Positions 11,384 to 23,929 of a DNA stretch of 64,000 bases are shown in pieces (within the stretch, counting starts at the first letter, position 1; each line of letters opens with the position of its first letter). The position numbers were made by a program, and so were the translations under genes. Under the pieces are notes generated by a model. It worked only from the letters and a program-made list of their open reading frames with translations, had not been told where the DNA came from and searched no databases. The DNA comes from Warburgia ugandensis. Its lineage: Eukaryota > Streptophyta > Magnoliopsida > Canellales > Canellaceae. The stretch is taken from positions 18,306,990-18,370,989 of the forward strand of contig CP141139.1 of the NCBI GenBank assembly GCA_035236585.1, in the 5' to 3' direction.

Positions 11384-14300
11384 TGTAATGGCCAACATTT
11401 TTGATAAATAAAGAAATGTTATATTTATAAATTATTAAAATTTTAAAGTCAATTGTTGACTATTATGGTGTAAAAACAAGTTGAAATGAAGCATAAATTA
11501 TTATTATTTATTATAGCTCATTAAATAAATTGTGTGTAATTGGAATATAAATGATAATAAAACTTTAATTTGGTAAGACTTGACGACTTAAGCTAAGAGT
11601 AACTAAGTGGTCCCAAGTACAACTTAGCAAGGTGAGGTTTAGACTTCAAGTCACCTCCCTCATAGTTTTTAAGAAGAAAATGATGTTTTATGATATTTTA
11701 TTTATTAATTAATTATTACAAATTTTACACGTGGACAAGTCAAATAAGGAAACCCACATGGTGAAGGATGATTTCCATACAGACAAAACGTGTGAAAATA
11801 TTGAATGGTGATCCAAAGGATAGGAAATGAATGAGACCAATAGAGGAGTTACATATTTGAACCAATGGATGATAATCCAATGGTTGGGAATAAACAAACA
11901 ATTAATATTGGAAGAGTTACAAACATGTAATCAATTGAGAAAACTGTTACAAGGAAAGTATCCATAAAGGAAACAAAGAAAAATAGGAAGAAGGGTTAGA
12001 GACGTGAAATAGTTGGAGTGGAAAAAAAGGGGAGTGATGAGACAAAAAGAAAAGAGAAAAGGTAAGAAAAAGGAAGAGAACATTGGAAGAAAAGCATAGA
12101 TTTGGAGTTTTCATCAAATCAATTAGAAGCAGAGGGATTTGCATTGAAGGAAACCGCATTTTGAGATAGAGAATCTCGATTTAGACCACGGTTTTCTTTG
12201 AAAAAAGAAAAAAAGAAAAAAAATACTGATCTTTGTCAATTGTTTTTGGAATGAAATTGCATCAAAATTTCCTTACAATTTAAATGCATATATGCTTGAT
12301 AAATTGTTAAATCATAATCATGTGGTAAATGTTTAAATTTGATATCTTGATTTGAATAGTTGTGTATGATCCATGGATATATGTTTAGATTAATTTTTTT
12401 TCTTTTGATTTTCAATTTGATATTTGACGCATAATTATGTTATGTAGTGAATCAAATCAGATTTTGATTTTATTAAATATACTTAGATAGGGTAGAAATT
12501 GATTAATCGCTCATGCATAAATTGCAATATAAATGTATGTATATTTAGTCCAAACACCATGCACTAGTCATGCTTGTGAATGAATGTACTGGATTATACC
12601 AGTCACACCAAGCACTAAGTTAAAATTTGGTCCATGGTCATTGGATGGTGATTATGTACATGATGTAACCAACTTGGCATTACATGTTTTCTGATGATTT
12701 AAATATTTCAGAAATGAAGGCAATAGCTATGATTGGACCATTTAAATTTTGATTATTTAAATTTAAATTTTAGTTTGCACATAGAGTTCACAGTTAGATT
12801 TGATAAGATGAATGTTAATCTAATGGGAACTTTTGGGCTGATAGTATGACATATCATATTGTACTGGATTGCACTTAGTAAAACTCAAGTGATTGGCCCA
12901 CTGAATATGGCAGCGGCACCATGCACTAAGGGTTAGATACATGATGTATTAGTACCAGTAGATGCACTGTGTATTGAGAAAAACTTAGGCACGTGGAGCA
13001 TCTAATGGTATAGACACCAATTAACCGAATGAGACTTAGGCAGATAGTATTTTGGTCTGTGATCAAATGTCTATGCTCAGGCATATCATTGAACAAATTA
13101 AAAATAAATAAATAAAATGGTTGGTTGGACAAACATTTTACTATACACATATAGAGTTCTTTTATTTATTTATTATGAAATACATTGGTAAGATAACTGT
13201 TGCAGAGGAACTATAATGATCATCTATGACACTTTTAGTATATTACTATATGATATGGTAAGGCCTAATAGATAAGTGGTGCATTGGATCATTAAAGTAC
13301 ATTGGATGTAGTGTTAGTCCTTTCTAAATTTTGCATGCACATGACTATGATTGAACTTCACTTTGAGAAGTTCTAAGCAAGCATTGATGCATGGTGAATT
13401 GAAGAAATTATAGCTGCACCATACATCATGTAAAATTCAAGCAAAGCACGTATGGGACAAGTGCTGGAGTGCGCAGTGAGTTGGACTAGAATTAGGCACA
13501 TCATGTTCTGAGCATTGCATAGAAAATAGCTGTATGGATATGAACAGAGATTAGTGACTAGGCCCATGCACTAACCAGTAAATTTGTACACATATATTTA
13601 GCTTTAACAAATACATAGGTATTAAATTGATAGAAAACATATTGTAACACCCAAATGCACGAGTAGTGGGTACTGACCAGCCTATGGACAATGAAATTCC
13701 AACATATACCAAACAAAGTCAAGGGCATATCACATTACATATGATAGGCACACCATACACTGATCAGAGGTCGAACTAGGCTTAGGCTTGCGAGCATAAA
13801 TCAGTGACTGGTGATTAGACGCATGAGTACTAAGTATTGATTAGTAAACAAGCACATGGGTCTTAAATAGTGACTAGTAAATAAGAGAATGGAGATTAAG
13901 CACTGTTGATACTTAATACACCAAGTCATGTTTTGGTATACTTTACACGATTATCATATTATTAGATATATCGTACATGAAACTTGGTATTTGATAATAC
14001 TTAGGAATGTTATAGTAGTATCTTAACATATGGAATTGGTAGTTGGTGGTTGGAGTAGATTCCAGTTTTAAAGTATAAAATAGCTAATATTATTTTTCTT
14101 GGGAGATCATGGAATTATTTTATTTGAACTTGTGTACAGTTTGAAAGTGTGTCATGCTTAAAGTACACAACTAATATAGTGCTCTTGGACTTTATTATCA
14201 TTCTTATTTTAGTCAATCATTGTAATTTTATGTATGACATTAAATTGATTTCCAAGAAAATTTCACATACTTATGTTTTAATTTGGTTTGGGAATAAATA

Positions 14301-14518
14301 TAAATGAAATTGATTAGTCTATTGAAATTTCATAAATTGATCCTCAAGAATATGTATATGCTTGAAATCAACAAAAGTAGTAAATTCATTATTTATTGAT
14401 GTACATATTGTTTGATATTTTCATACTCTTGTGCAATGGAACCTTTCAAAAAAAAAAAACTTAAGAGACTCCTAAGAGTTGATCCTAGCTCAAGGATGTT
14501 ATGTCAAATCCCATGGTT

Positions 14519-14523
14519 GCTAT
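14519..14523 (+). repeat. Target-site duplication GCTAT, left copy
   Basis: GCTAT immediately before the LTR start at 14524, repeated at 18266-18270. Confidence 0.9.
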
Positions 14524-17500
14524 TGTAACAACCCCAAATTTTGTAAATACGATTTTGGGCTTTATTATGTGAAATTAAAATTTTAGAATATAATTTGAAT
14601 TTTTGACCTAGAGAAAATAAATTTTCTTAAAAAATGGCATTTGGAGTGGAAACATGAATATTTGGAATGCACTCAAAAAATCAAGTCCAAAGACATAAAG
14701 AACACTAAAATCATGGTTTGGATGAATTTCACCCCAAAATTTTACTATTCTATAATTAGGTTATGAGTTTTCAAGAAGTATTTCTTTTAATAAGATAATA
14801 ATTTGGAATTAAAACTAAAACCATTATATGGTACTTAGAAAATGGAATCCAATGAGCCAAAGAACACTAAAAACAGAGTTCGGATGAAGAAGTTATGGGA
14901 CTTCGAAGTCAGGGGCAATATAGCAATTAAAAGAGAAAAAAAATGACATAACTCAACGGAGGGGCCAAATTGAAATTGGCACCCCCCCTTCACATAGGAC
15001 ACCTGACGTGGTGTCGGGTCTAGTTTCCCAAACGTGACAGACCAGTAAAGGCAAATGAACAGCCAAAAACCCAATCCCCCTCATGTCCGACAATCTCCAT
15101 TCCCTCCATCAAACCATTTTCAGCAACCAAGAAGAAACCCATATCAGGTTTCTCCAGCAAAACCCCTCTCTAATTCCCCTGTTTTCTCCTCTTTCTTTGG
15201 CAAGCATGGGAACCCAAATCAATTTTCCCTTGCTAACGACGATGGGGACCCCGACAAAGCCCCTAGTGATTTTTCTCTCTGCTTCTCCTCTTCCCCAAGT
15301 AGATCCCTAGTGGATCTGTGCTTTTTTGGTGACAAAGGGATACCCAAATCGGGTTTCCCTAATTCCTTTCCTCTTTGATGACTACAAGAAACCCAGATCA
15401 GGTTTATCCATTTTCGGTGACGCTTAGATCATTCTTCATCTCCAGCGAACTCTTTTCTCTGGTTCCTGTTACTTTTCGGCAACAACCATTTTTAGGCGTG
15501 CCTAGATCCTTCCCCATCTCCTCCATGTACCAAAACCCCGATCAGATTCTTGGGGCATGGTCTAGCCATGAATGGCCGGCATGCTTAGACCCTGGCTGGC
15601 ATGCTCAGGTCATCCCCACTATCTCCCTCTTTGTGATTTTCTCTCTATCAGGTCCAAGTAGAGGAACCCGACGATCACTGATGACTAGCACCGAGTTTTT
15701 GCCTCCCACCTACGCTTTTCGGTGGCTGGGATCGGACTGCGCCCATTTTGGCCACTAGCCACCACCACCTCCATCTTCCCTGGTGCAAAAGAGTTAGGGC
15801 AGAGTTGACTCGCCTAGTCAACTCGCTTCTAACTCAGTTGGATAGGACTGAGTTGACCCAGTTTAACCCTTAACCTTCAAATATGGATTCTCAGCAATCC
15901 ATGAGGAGTTTTGGAAGTCCGAGAGTACCCTCGCAATCCTCGTGACACGAGAACAAAACCCATCTTCCCAAATATCAATCCGAAAAGATCTAACCGTTGA
16001 AATTATCAAACCTATGATCAGAGGTCAGGTCATCTGATCAGTGATGATCAGGCTTCACTGTTCCTATAAAATAGTCTATCATGACCCTTAGGGCATGCAA
16101 ATTACAAATCCTATAAGATATTAAAATTAAAAGCCTACTAAAGATGATCTCACTAAGCTAGAGGAATTTAGGTATGGAATATGATCAAATTCTATGGTCC
16201 ATACGATAAAAGTTGGTTAAAAAGGATTATTCCTTGAGGATTACTGATTGGTTACTTGATTTGGCCGATTCAAGTGAAGAACAAGGACTAGATCAACATG
16301 GATTTGTTAGACTTTGCAAGTGTCGTCAATCAGCTAGTGGGAAATAGATGAACTCGCCACACGAGGTAGGTGGAGAATTAAGAAAGCATGTCTTAATAGT
16401 AAGATGCATATTTCAAACATGATCTTATTCTTATGATAGATATTATGTCATTTAAATTGTGCAATTCATATGATATATGAAGATGAAAAATGTTTATTTG
16501 TGAATGATGAAATTGTGATTTGAAATGCTACATGAATGACATGCTTATAATTGAAGCCTACTGAATGATATTAAAGGATACACACAATTTGTTCTTAAAA
16601 ATATCATAGCTATTATTGTGATAAAAAGGCATTTATAGTACACGGGTACCATTACAACATATGTGATGTATGAGTTTAGAATTTTACAGTACATCCTTGG
16701 TGGTCGACCACCTAATAAGTGAGGATGTTATGATTATGATGAGATATTCATATATATTATGGACAAGCAAGACACATGTATATTATTATTTTATATCTAG
16801 GCGTGGTGGCCTGAGAGTTTTGTTTTAAATAGGCATAGGCCTGGGAATGCTATGCTAGGAGAGATATGAGGGTTTGGCCACCCGCTCTCCGAAATTGTGA
16901 TGATATGGATACCAAGCCTGAAGGGAGGGTAAAAGTCGGGTGGGGCAATCATGGGAAGGCCGCCACTATGAAAGCCATGGTCCTCACCCATGCGGACATG
17001 GATTTTGTTATTTCCACCTCAGTATCAGTGGATTATTATGCAGTTATCTGAGCACGTTGTATAGATTTAGACTGCAGCATAGTAGTCCTTGTATTTGATG
17101 TACTATGGTGCGTATATGATAGCATGATGACATGCGTATATGATGGCATGATGAGGTGCCTCATATGATGATGGTATGATGAGATGCTTTATATGATGAT
17201 GGCATGATGAGATGCTTTATATGATGATGGCATGATGAGATGCCTTACGTGATGGCATGATTAGATGCCTTTTATGATATTATCAACAACGGCTGGAGTC
17301 TTATAAACCCCCATATGGTAAGGGGTATATGTATGAGACCCAGTATAGTTTGGGAATGTAGGTTATAAAACCTAGGGACTATGTTCATAATTTTGTATGA
17401 CTTTTAACGATTTTAATATATATGATATAGTCCTATATGTATATGCTGGATGTCATAGTTTCATAAAAGTTTTCATATGGGGAAGTAAATGAGTAGATAT

Positions 17501-18265
17501 ATTATGCAAAGTATGGTTCATAGAATTCGAGTATGGTATCATATGGAAAATGATAATGATAAATATTTAAAATACTAGTGAATTATATATATTAAATATA
17601 TCATGTAAAGTGTAATCTCTAAAATGTGATTATTATATCCATATGAAGAAGAAGAATTATAAATAGCTATTTTATCAATGACTTGCAGATAATTGAATTA
17701 TTAATGAAACTATTGAATTATGAACTAAGTTCTAAGCTTCATCCCATATAAGCATCATGATAAAATTGAATATTTTAATTGATTTAAAATGCTTAATTCA
17801 TATGTAATTAACATGTTTTCTTAACTCTCTCCTACCAAGCATAGCTTGCTGAGATATTGTAAATGTTTTATATTTACAATATCTCAGATACAGACAACAA
17901 GAGAAGACATACACAAGCAAGAGGAGTTCAATAGCAATACCTCTGCTCTCAGGTATATATTTTATTAAAGTTTTTGTATTGTGTAGTAAGTTATTTGGAT
18001 TATGCTACTTAGACATTTAGTATAATGATTATAGGGGATGTGTATGTGAACCACTAGATGGGTCTTGTTGTTTCATAAAATGCATATCTATCTTCTATAA
18101 AAACTATATTATGTATGGTATGGGAGTTGAGGTGACATCTGGGTTTTTGGAAAAATGAATTTCAAAGAACATGTTTTCCGTTGTTTTTGAATTTCTAAAA
18201 ATGTTGGTGCACCACCTTTCCAAAATAAATGTGAATTTTTTTCGAAAAAAACCCGAGGTGCCACA
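14524..18265 (+). mobile_element. Solo chromovirus LTR 2 inserted in element B's 3' LTR
   Basis: 3742 bp from TGTAACAACCCCAAATTTTG to ACCCGAGGTGCCACA, flanked by the perfect 5-bp duplication GCTAT. No internal genes, primer site or polypurine tract, so it is a solo LTR. It has a conserved family phrase (CCAAAGAACACTAAAAACAG near 14860), a C/T-rich leader (about 15050-15780) with three imperfect hairpins built on AAACCC...GGGTTT, and a tandem repeat at 17108-17277. The ORFs at 15055-15758 look protein-like only because of the C-rich leader and have no start context or homology I recognise. Confidence 0.92.
17108..17277 (+). repeat. Tandem repeat (about 28-31 bp unit) inside solo LTR 2
   Basis: About five or six copies of a unit like ATGATGATGGCATGATGAGA followed by TGCTTTAT or TGCCTCAT. 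The two central copies (about 17170-17240) are nearly identical; outer copies are more diverged. Confidence 0.85.
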
Positions 18266-18270
18266 GCTAT
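18266..18270 (+). repeat. Target-site duplication GCTAT, right copy
   Basis: Right copy of the GCTAT duplication flanking solo LTR 2. Confidence 0.9.
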
Positions 18271-19185
18271 GCTAGGGAATCAGTTGGCCACTGACTTTTG
18301 AATGAGTACCAGCCTATAATAGGCATGTTTGACTGGGGTATGTTACATGGGAGGACTACCCTTGTATAATATTGATCCGACTATCCCATGTAGTCGGTGT
18401 AGTTAATGCAGTACCCACTAACGAATGTAGGTTGAAACTTTGGTTTTGTTGGGTGTATAGTCAACCTTATATTTTGTTTGAATATGCTATTGCTTGTGGT
18501 AGGACACTAAGTGCCAATCAATTATAGATTTATCATGGGATGGATTGATTGACGAATTAATCATTCAAAGAATGTGGATTGAATTTAACTCATATCTTTA
18601 TATGCCTTGGATATTAATTGTATTATCCAATGTTATGCTATTTTGATTATTTCATAACTATTTGATATGAATTGAGAGGTTGCAATGTGACAATGACATG
18701 TTTGATAGCACAAGTATACACTTAAAAAAAAAAAAAAAACCTTGCATAGCAAGATTTTTAGAGTTTTGGCTAGATTTTAGATTTTCTACTAGGTAATTTA
18801 TATTACTCACCAAACCACCCCATAGATGAAGGGCAGAAGGAAAAGTGTGAGATTAATGCACAGAAGATTGAGTAAACTAAGTATGAAGAACTAGAAACGG
18901 TTTCACTTTATTTGAAGACTTTAGCCAATTTGTAATAAATGATAATATTTGAACATTAAATTGTGATTTAATTTAGTAGCGTTTGAGCTGTGACTAGCAG
19001 GTCTTGATTGGCTGAAAAAGATGAACTATTACTTTGAATATATTGTGGAGAGTTATTTGATGTACTTGGGCTAGAAGAAGTAGTTAAAATCTATTATTAT
19101 ATGTCAGTTAAAATAAAATAAAAAAATTCAAGGATCGTTCCTGAAAATTTTTTCAAAGATATTTATAAAAACCTAGGATGTCACA

Positions 19186-20218
19186 AGTGTCCATGCAAAG
19201 AAGCAGATTTTTGAAAGGAACTCCTAAATGCCAAGTAAACTAAGCTGCCCCCAAAGAGCATCTTGAATAGTAAGACTAACCATTATAACCGTAAATTTTC
19301 CTCTTGAACATGTGATCCAAACAATTTTGTCTTCACTTTGTGAATCAATTACCACTATTTGCAGCTTGTTGATGAGCTCTTGAAGTTGATCTTCTTATAA
19401 TCCCCTTAATTGGCATCTAGTTTGAATGAGCCAACTAATTTTCCCTTGTGAAATTGAGCAACACTTTTCAACTTTGCGATAAGATCTTTAGGAGGCTTTG
19501 AAAATTTTTTGGGGAGAGTCCTTGAGACATTCTTATCCAAGCCAAATGTCTGACAAAAATTTTAATTTGCTTCCATTGCCTATATAGAACGTTATAATTT
19601 CTTTGAAAAAGTAAGGTTTATAAAATATTCTTCCACATCCTTGAATAGAAGACGCTTTCATCAATATCCACCCACCATTCATATCTAGGAAAGTATCCTT
19701 CTTTGGTAAGATGTCACCAAAGAAGGGAGTCGTTGTTTGTGTAGTGCCGAAGCTATTTGAAGAGAAGCAATTGGTTAACTTCTTTTAACTTCCTAATGCT
19801 TGGGCCCCCCTTTGAATACACAAATTATCCCATGCCAAAAGATGATACTTTCTTTTGTTTTCACCACCTTCAAAGAAAGCTTCTTTGAATTTGCTCCATC
19901 TTAGAAATAGTCTCTATTGGGCATAAAAAAAGAGACATAGGAAGATTTTCCATTGATGGTTTTAGGAACATGAGTCTTCTGCCTTTTGAGAGTATAGCTC
20001 TTTTACAATTTACTAGTTGGGTTTGGAACCTGTAGTAAATGGTTCCCAAAGCCTAGGTTTAGGCTAAGCAAGTGTAATAAGAAGTCTAAGGCAATATGAT
20101 GGAAAAGTGGCTGTTTTGCAACCAAGCTCTCTTGCCAAGCCTTCTAATTCCTCCTCGCTTGAGTTAATTCCATATATCCATGAATCATTGAAGTTTAGTT
20201 TAGGCCACTCACAGTGTC
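19186..20218 (-). pseudogene. L1-type LINE ORF2 fragment: RT C-terminus and zinc-binding region
   Basis: Read on the minus strand this gives the C-terminal half of a plant L1-type reverse transcriptase. LKLNFNDSWIYGIN is followed by EELEGLARELGCKTATFPSY, matching the family's NL.KS and LGC....P..YLG segments. Then come SMENLPMSLFLCPIETISKM with EQIQRSFL, the family's SLF..P......I...FLW block. Next are YEWWVDIDESVFYSRMWKNI, FYIGNGSKLKFLSD, and a terminal zinc-binding-like DKIVWITCSRGKFTV with KICFFAWTL. Many frameshifts and stops. It is cut at 19185 by the chromovirus LTR, and its upstream part resumes beyond the TIR element at 21710. Confidence 0.75.
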
Positions 20219-20221
20219 ATA
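20219..20221 (+). repeat. Target-site duplication ATA, left copy
   Basis: ATA before the GGGGG terminus at 20222, matched by ATA at 21707-21709. It splits a LINE reading frame region. Confidence 0.7.
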
Positions 20222-21706
20222 GGGGGTTTATTTAACTGCGCATCTTGGGCATTTTTGTTGGCATATCTTTTGTGATGTCTCTTGTAATATCTTTCATGAT
20301 ATTTGAGATATGTGTCATATGTTCTATGATATTTGGGATATGTGAGATATGTTTTGTGATATTTTTTGTGATATCTAAAATATGTTATGAGAGATATTTT
20401 AGTATTTTCTAATAAAAAATAATGCATCAACCAATTAGAATACAATGACCTTCAAAGTATGGGTAAATTAGAGCTGTTGATATGGATCGAGAATCATTTG
20501 ATTCTCATCAACCTCAAATGGACAGCTAGCACAAGATGTAAATCCGCATCGACCATTCATATGTTTTAGGTGGGCTTAAGCAACTACTGTTCAAATTTAC
20601 TTTAGGTGGGCCCATTTATGAGAAATTTGAGTCCTTCTATGTACTTTGATCAGTACTTTAATGGTCGTTGGATTTTCTTTATTAACAACATGAACATTAA
20701 GCGTCACTAACTATAATCCAGGTTGATCTGCAACTCTTGAGTACTAGTGGGTCAGGAATCATGGCGATCTAAACCGTCACCAGAAGTGGAACTATACCAA
20801 AATACATTTGATCAAGTGATCAGGATCCACTGTTGAGGGTCTTCCACTCTAGCCTAATTTATTTATAGGTTTTATTAGCTATCCATTCTGCCACATCCAA
20901 ATCATTGACCTGGGTTGGGTGGGGAATGCTTGCAAGAATAGGAGGAGGGGCAGGTTAGTGGCCAAAACAATAATAAAATTGGGCAGATTTAGATTAGTCA
21001 TGCCACAAAATCTACTCCATTGATAAACATGATCTTGATCACCATCGACTCTTAGTGAAAAATCAACAACTTTGAAATGTCAACTAGGCGGAGAAGACCT
21101 TGACCAACCTGATGGATGGTGAAGATTAGCCAACGATGACGATGGGACCATCTCTATTGAACTTGTATCCTATCAAGATATATTCCTAAGCAGATCAATG
21201 GTTCAAAGTTCCTAGAGACACACTTTGGTAACGACTATGTAGGCAACGCAAAGATTTTGTTATTAGGAAAGAGCAAGACAGTCAATACTTAATCTAGGTC
21301 CACATTAGAGAAAGATTACAATAGTCGATAGTGAAAACTTCCATTTCTCTCTTGGCCATAGGATATGGTACAATGCATGAGTGCAATAATTATTTTCTTC
21401 TTTAAGGTGAAGACACCCATTTGTTCTCTCTCTAAAAATACATGTTTTTAAGTTGATTTTTCTCTCTTTAGAAACAATGAGAATTTACACTATAAAGAGG
21501 GGGTTAGCATATCTCTAATAATACCTAACATATCATTTGTGGTAATGTTAAATAAACTTGATATCTCACATATGCCCAAGATATCGTAGTTAAATAAACC
21601 TAATATCTCACATATGCCCAAGATATCATTGATAAATAAGCTACACATTTAAGATATGCCATGATATCTTAGAAATGCCCAAGAAACACAGTTAAATAAA
21701 TCCCCC
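20222..21706. mobile_element. Non-autonomous TIR transposon, 1485 bp, in the L1 LINE
   Basis: Ends are inverted: the left GGGGGTTTATTTAACTG and the reverse complement of the right, GGGGGATTTATTTAACTG, differ by one inserted base. Similarity continues inward (TCTTGGGCATTT, GGCATATCTT). It is flanked by ATA on each side, and LINE sequence continues across the insertion (QYANDAQGKIIKQFYKF upstream, KLNFNDS downstream on the minus strand). A 3-bp duplication and G-rich ends are compatible with PIF/Harbinger, but that assignment is inference. Subterminal words GATATTTGAGATATG (left) and CATATGCCCAAGATATC (right) are repeated. No transposase frame is visible; the minus ORF at 20209-20445 is an artefact of these repeats. 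Confidence 0.8.
21550..21628 (+). repeat. Subterminal direct repeat in the TIR transposon
   Basis: Two copies, 42 bp apart, of a unit containing AATATCTCACATATGCCCAA, at about 21550-21586 and 21592-21628, near the right end of the TIR element. Confidence 0.8.
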
Positions 21707-21890
21707 ATAAACTTGTAGAATTGTTTTATGATTTTCCCTTGAGCATCATTGGCGTATTGAAGATGTGAAATTGTCAAACTAGCATTCAAAACATGAAAGC
21801 TTTCGTATAAATTCAAGTAATTGCTTTCTCCATAATTCCTTTGTAAACCTATCCAAGAATGACAAAAACATAAATGGTTTGAATAATCAA
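21707..21890 (-). pseudogene. L1-type LINE ORF2 fragment, RT active-site region
   Basis: On the minus strand the frame reads LNASLTISHLQYANDAQGKI. Plant L1 RTs have SHLQ(F/Y)ADDT here; YADD is altered to YAND, so the second catalytic aspartate is preserved but the first is Asn. It joins, across the ATA-flanked TIR element, to the C-terminal half at 19186-20218. Upstream of about 21890 it is cut by the end of an RTE element, and no more L1 sequence was found beyond that element. Confidence 0.7.
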
Positions 21891-21894
21891 ATGT

Positions 21895-23260
21895 GAATCT
21901 TGTTACCCCATTACCCTCTATCATGTGTCATGGCTTCATTTAGTCCAAAAGTTTTTAAGTCTTTTCTCACTGCTTTTATCCACATCCTTTTAGGCCTCCC
22001 CCTACCCTTTTAGAGCTTTCAACTTGGATCGACTCACTTCTTCTAATCAATATCATTTTTTGTCTCCTTTGGACATGTCCAAACCATCCAAGTATATCCT
22101 TACTCATCTTGTTAACTATTGATGCTACTCCTAAGCTTCCTTTAATGTTTTTATTTTTAATTCGATCTTTTCTTATCTTACCATTTGTCCATCTCAACAT
22201 CCTAATTTTGGCTACGCTCATCCTATGGACATATTGTCAATTAACTGCCTAAAACTCTAATCCTTAGAGCATAACTGCTAGCCTTATGGCCATCCTATAG
22301 AAGTTTCCTTTCAGTTTGAGTGGCACCCCCTGTCACACAAAACTGCTAAGGCACATTTTCATTTGTTCCAACCCACTTGGATTCTTTATAGGTAACATCC
22401 CTCTAAATCTCTCAAATCTTATGAATTACTGATCTCAAATATTGACAGTGGTCTTTTTCAGGGACTTCTTGGTTATATATTAATCTTTACTAGTACTTCA
22501 CTCCAACTCCTCTCCTTGCTAAAATTGCATTCAATATACTATCCATCGTTCAACAAATTTTATTCTTTAAACTATCTTTTCACAAATCTAGCTTTGTGTT
22601 TACACCCTTCCTTGTCTTATTAATCTAACTATATAATTTGCAAATAACACGTACCATGGAATCTCCTCATGTAAGTGTTATGTTAATTCATCTATAACCA
22701 ACATGAAGAGGTATGGGCTCATTGTCAATCCTTAGTGCAATCTTATAATGATAGGGAAATCATTGGTCTCTTTGCTAGTAGTGCTAATATTTATTATCGC
22801 TTTCTTATAATGTCCTTAATTATGTTTATATACCCTTGTAAAATCCCTTTTTTGCTAACATGCTCCATATTAACTCTCTAGAAACCCTATAAAAGCTTTT
22901 TCTAAGCTCCAATAAAGATCATGTAGAGGTCCTTCCTCTCCTTGTTATATTTCTTTATCAATTGTCTACGTAGGAAAATAGCATCCATAGTAGACCTTCC
23001 ATGCATGAAACCAAACTGGCTTTTTCGTTACACTCATCTCATGTCGTAGCCTCTTCCCAATCACTATTTTCCAAAATTTCATTGTATGGCTTATAAATTT
23101 GATCCCTTGATAATTAATGTAAGTATATAAGTCTCCTTTATTCAAATAAATTGGTACAATAGGATTTTTCCTCCATTCATTTGGCATTTTCTTTGATTTT
23201 AGAATCATGTTGCAAATCTTTCTCAACCAATATACTCTAGTATATCTCATATACTTCTAA
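21895..23260 (-). pseudogene. RTE reverse transcriptase and C-terminal region (broken)
   Basis: The open piece at 23250-22966 reads WLRKICNMILKSKKMPNEWRK, then VPIYLNKGDLYTYINYQGIK, SHTMKFWKIVIGKRLR, and a Q.GF.PG.-like end (KKPVWFHAWK). These are the RT entry blocks of plant RTE. Around 22720-22640 a fragment GLTMSPYLFMLVIDELT then EEIPWYVLFANYIV corresponds to the active site, where FADD is altered to FANY. The C-terminal piece at 22221-21976 (MSVAKIRMLRWTNGKIRKDR, GVASI, GWFGHVQRR) followed by GRGRPKRMW is the most conserved diagnostic stretch of plant RTE proteins. Degenerate throughout. Confidence 0.8.
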
Positions 23261-23929
23261 ACCTCTATTGGCATACCATCATGCTCTAGGGTCTTTCTTT
23301 ATTTCATCTTTTCTAAGGTCTCTTTCACTTTAGGTATCTTAATCTTATGGTCATATTTATATAGTCTAGTATTATTTGGGTTTACACTTCCTTTAATCTC
23401 TATTTTCTCAGGACAATTGTCATTTAATAATTTTTCAAAGTAAATCTCCTACCTTTGATTGATCTCGTCATATTTGACTAATACCCTTTGGTCATCACTT
23501 TTAATGAATTTAACATGACCTTAGTCCTTGCTCTTCTGTTCTCTTATTTTTACAAGTTTGAATACATCTTTCACACTTTCTTTTGACTCTTATATATTAT
23601 AGAGATCATCATGTACTCTTACGCATGTTTCTCTGTAATTACTTTTTAGACTTTTTCACTCCGCCTCCAAGTTTCCTTTACTAATTACATTTTACCTTTA
23701 ATTAACTACAGCACATCTTTTGTCACTTTCTTAATGGATTTAGCCACCACATGGTGTTTAGTTATATTTCATTGTTCCACTTACTTTCTATCATCAACTT
23801 ATTTGTGAATGATGCTATATTTCTGCCATATAAGTTCTATCACTTAGTTTTTAGACACGTATTAAGTTCATTTCCTTTCTTTCATCTCTTAATGTAAATA
23901 TTTATAATGATTAACTTATATTGTGTGGT

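Larger units (their letters stand above)
11384..19185 (+). repeat. 3' LTR of element B, split by solo LTR 2
   Basis: It begins TGTAATGGCC after the degraded tract TTGGAAGAT; alignment with element A's 3' end (TTCGAGGACGAAAT against TTCGAGAACCAAAT) fixes this edge. It ends AACCTAGGATGTCACA at 19185, like the other chromovirus LTR ends. Removing the nested solo LTR (14524-18270) leaves about 4.05 kb. No protein frame of interest lies inside. It is AT-rich, with short phrase repeats (CATGCACTA-type words) around 12600-13900. Minus-strand LINE sequence begins immediately at 19186. It shows no clear similarity to the LTR at 2081-4634. Confidence 0.65.

Noticed and set aside
13645-14523. TGTAACACCC as a possible additional LTR start
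   Set aside because: No matching end or 5-bp duplication: flank CATAT does not recur after any TCACA end nearby.
15055-15758. Proline/serine-rich ORFs in solo LTR 2
   Set aside because: They lie entirely within an LTR leader bounded by a target duplication, overlap in three frames, and have no domain.
20209-20445. Minus ORF with repeated Y-H-K-K-Y residues
   Set aside because: Direct reading of the TIR transposon's subterminal GATAT repeats, and it crosses the transposon boundary.
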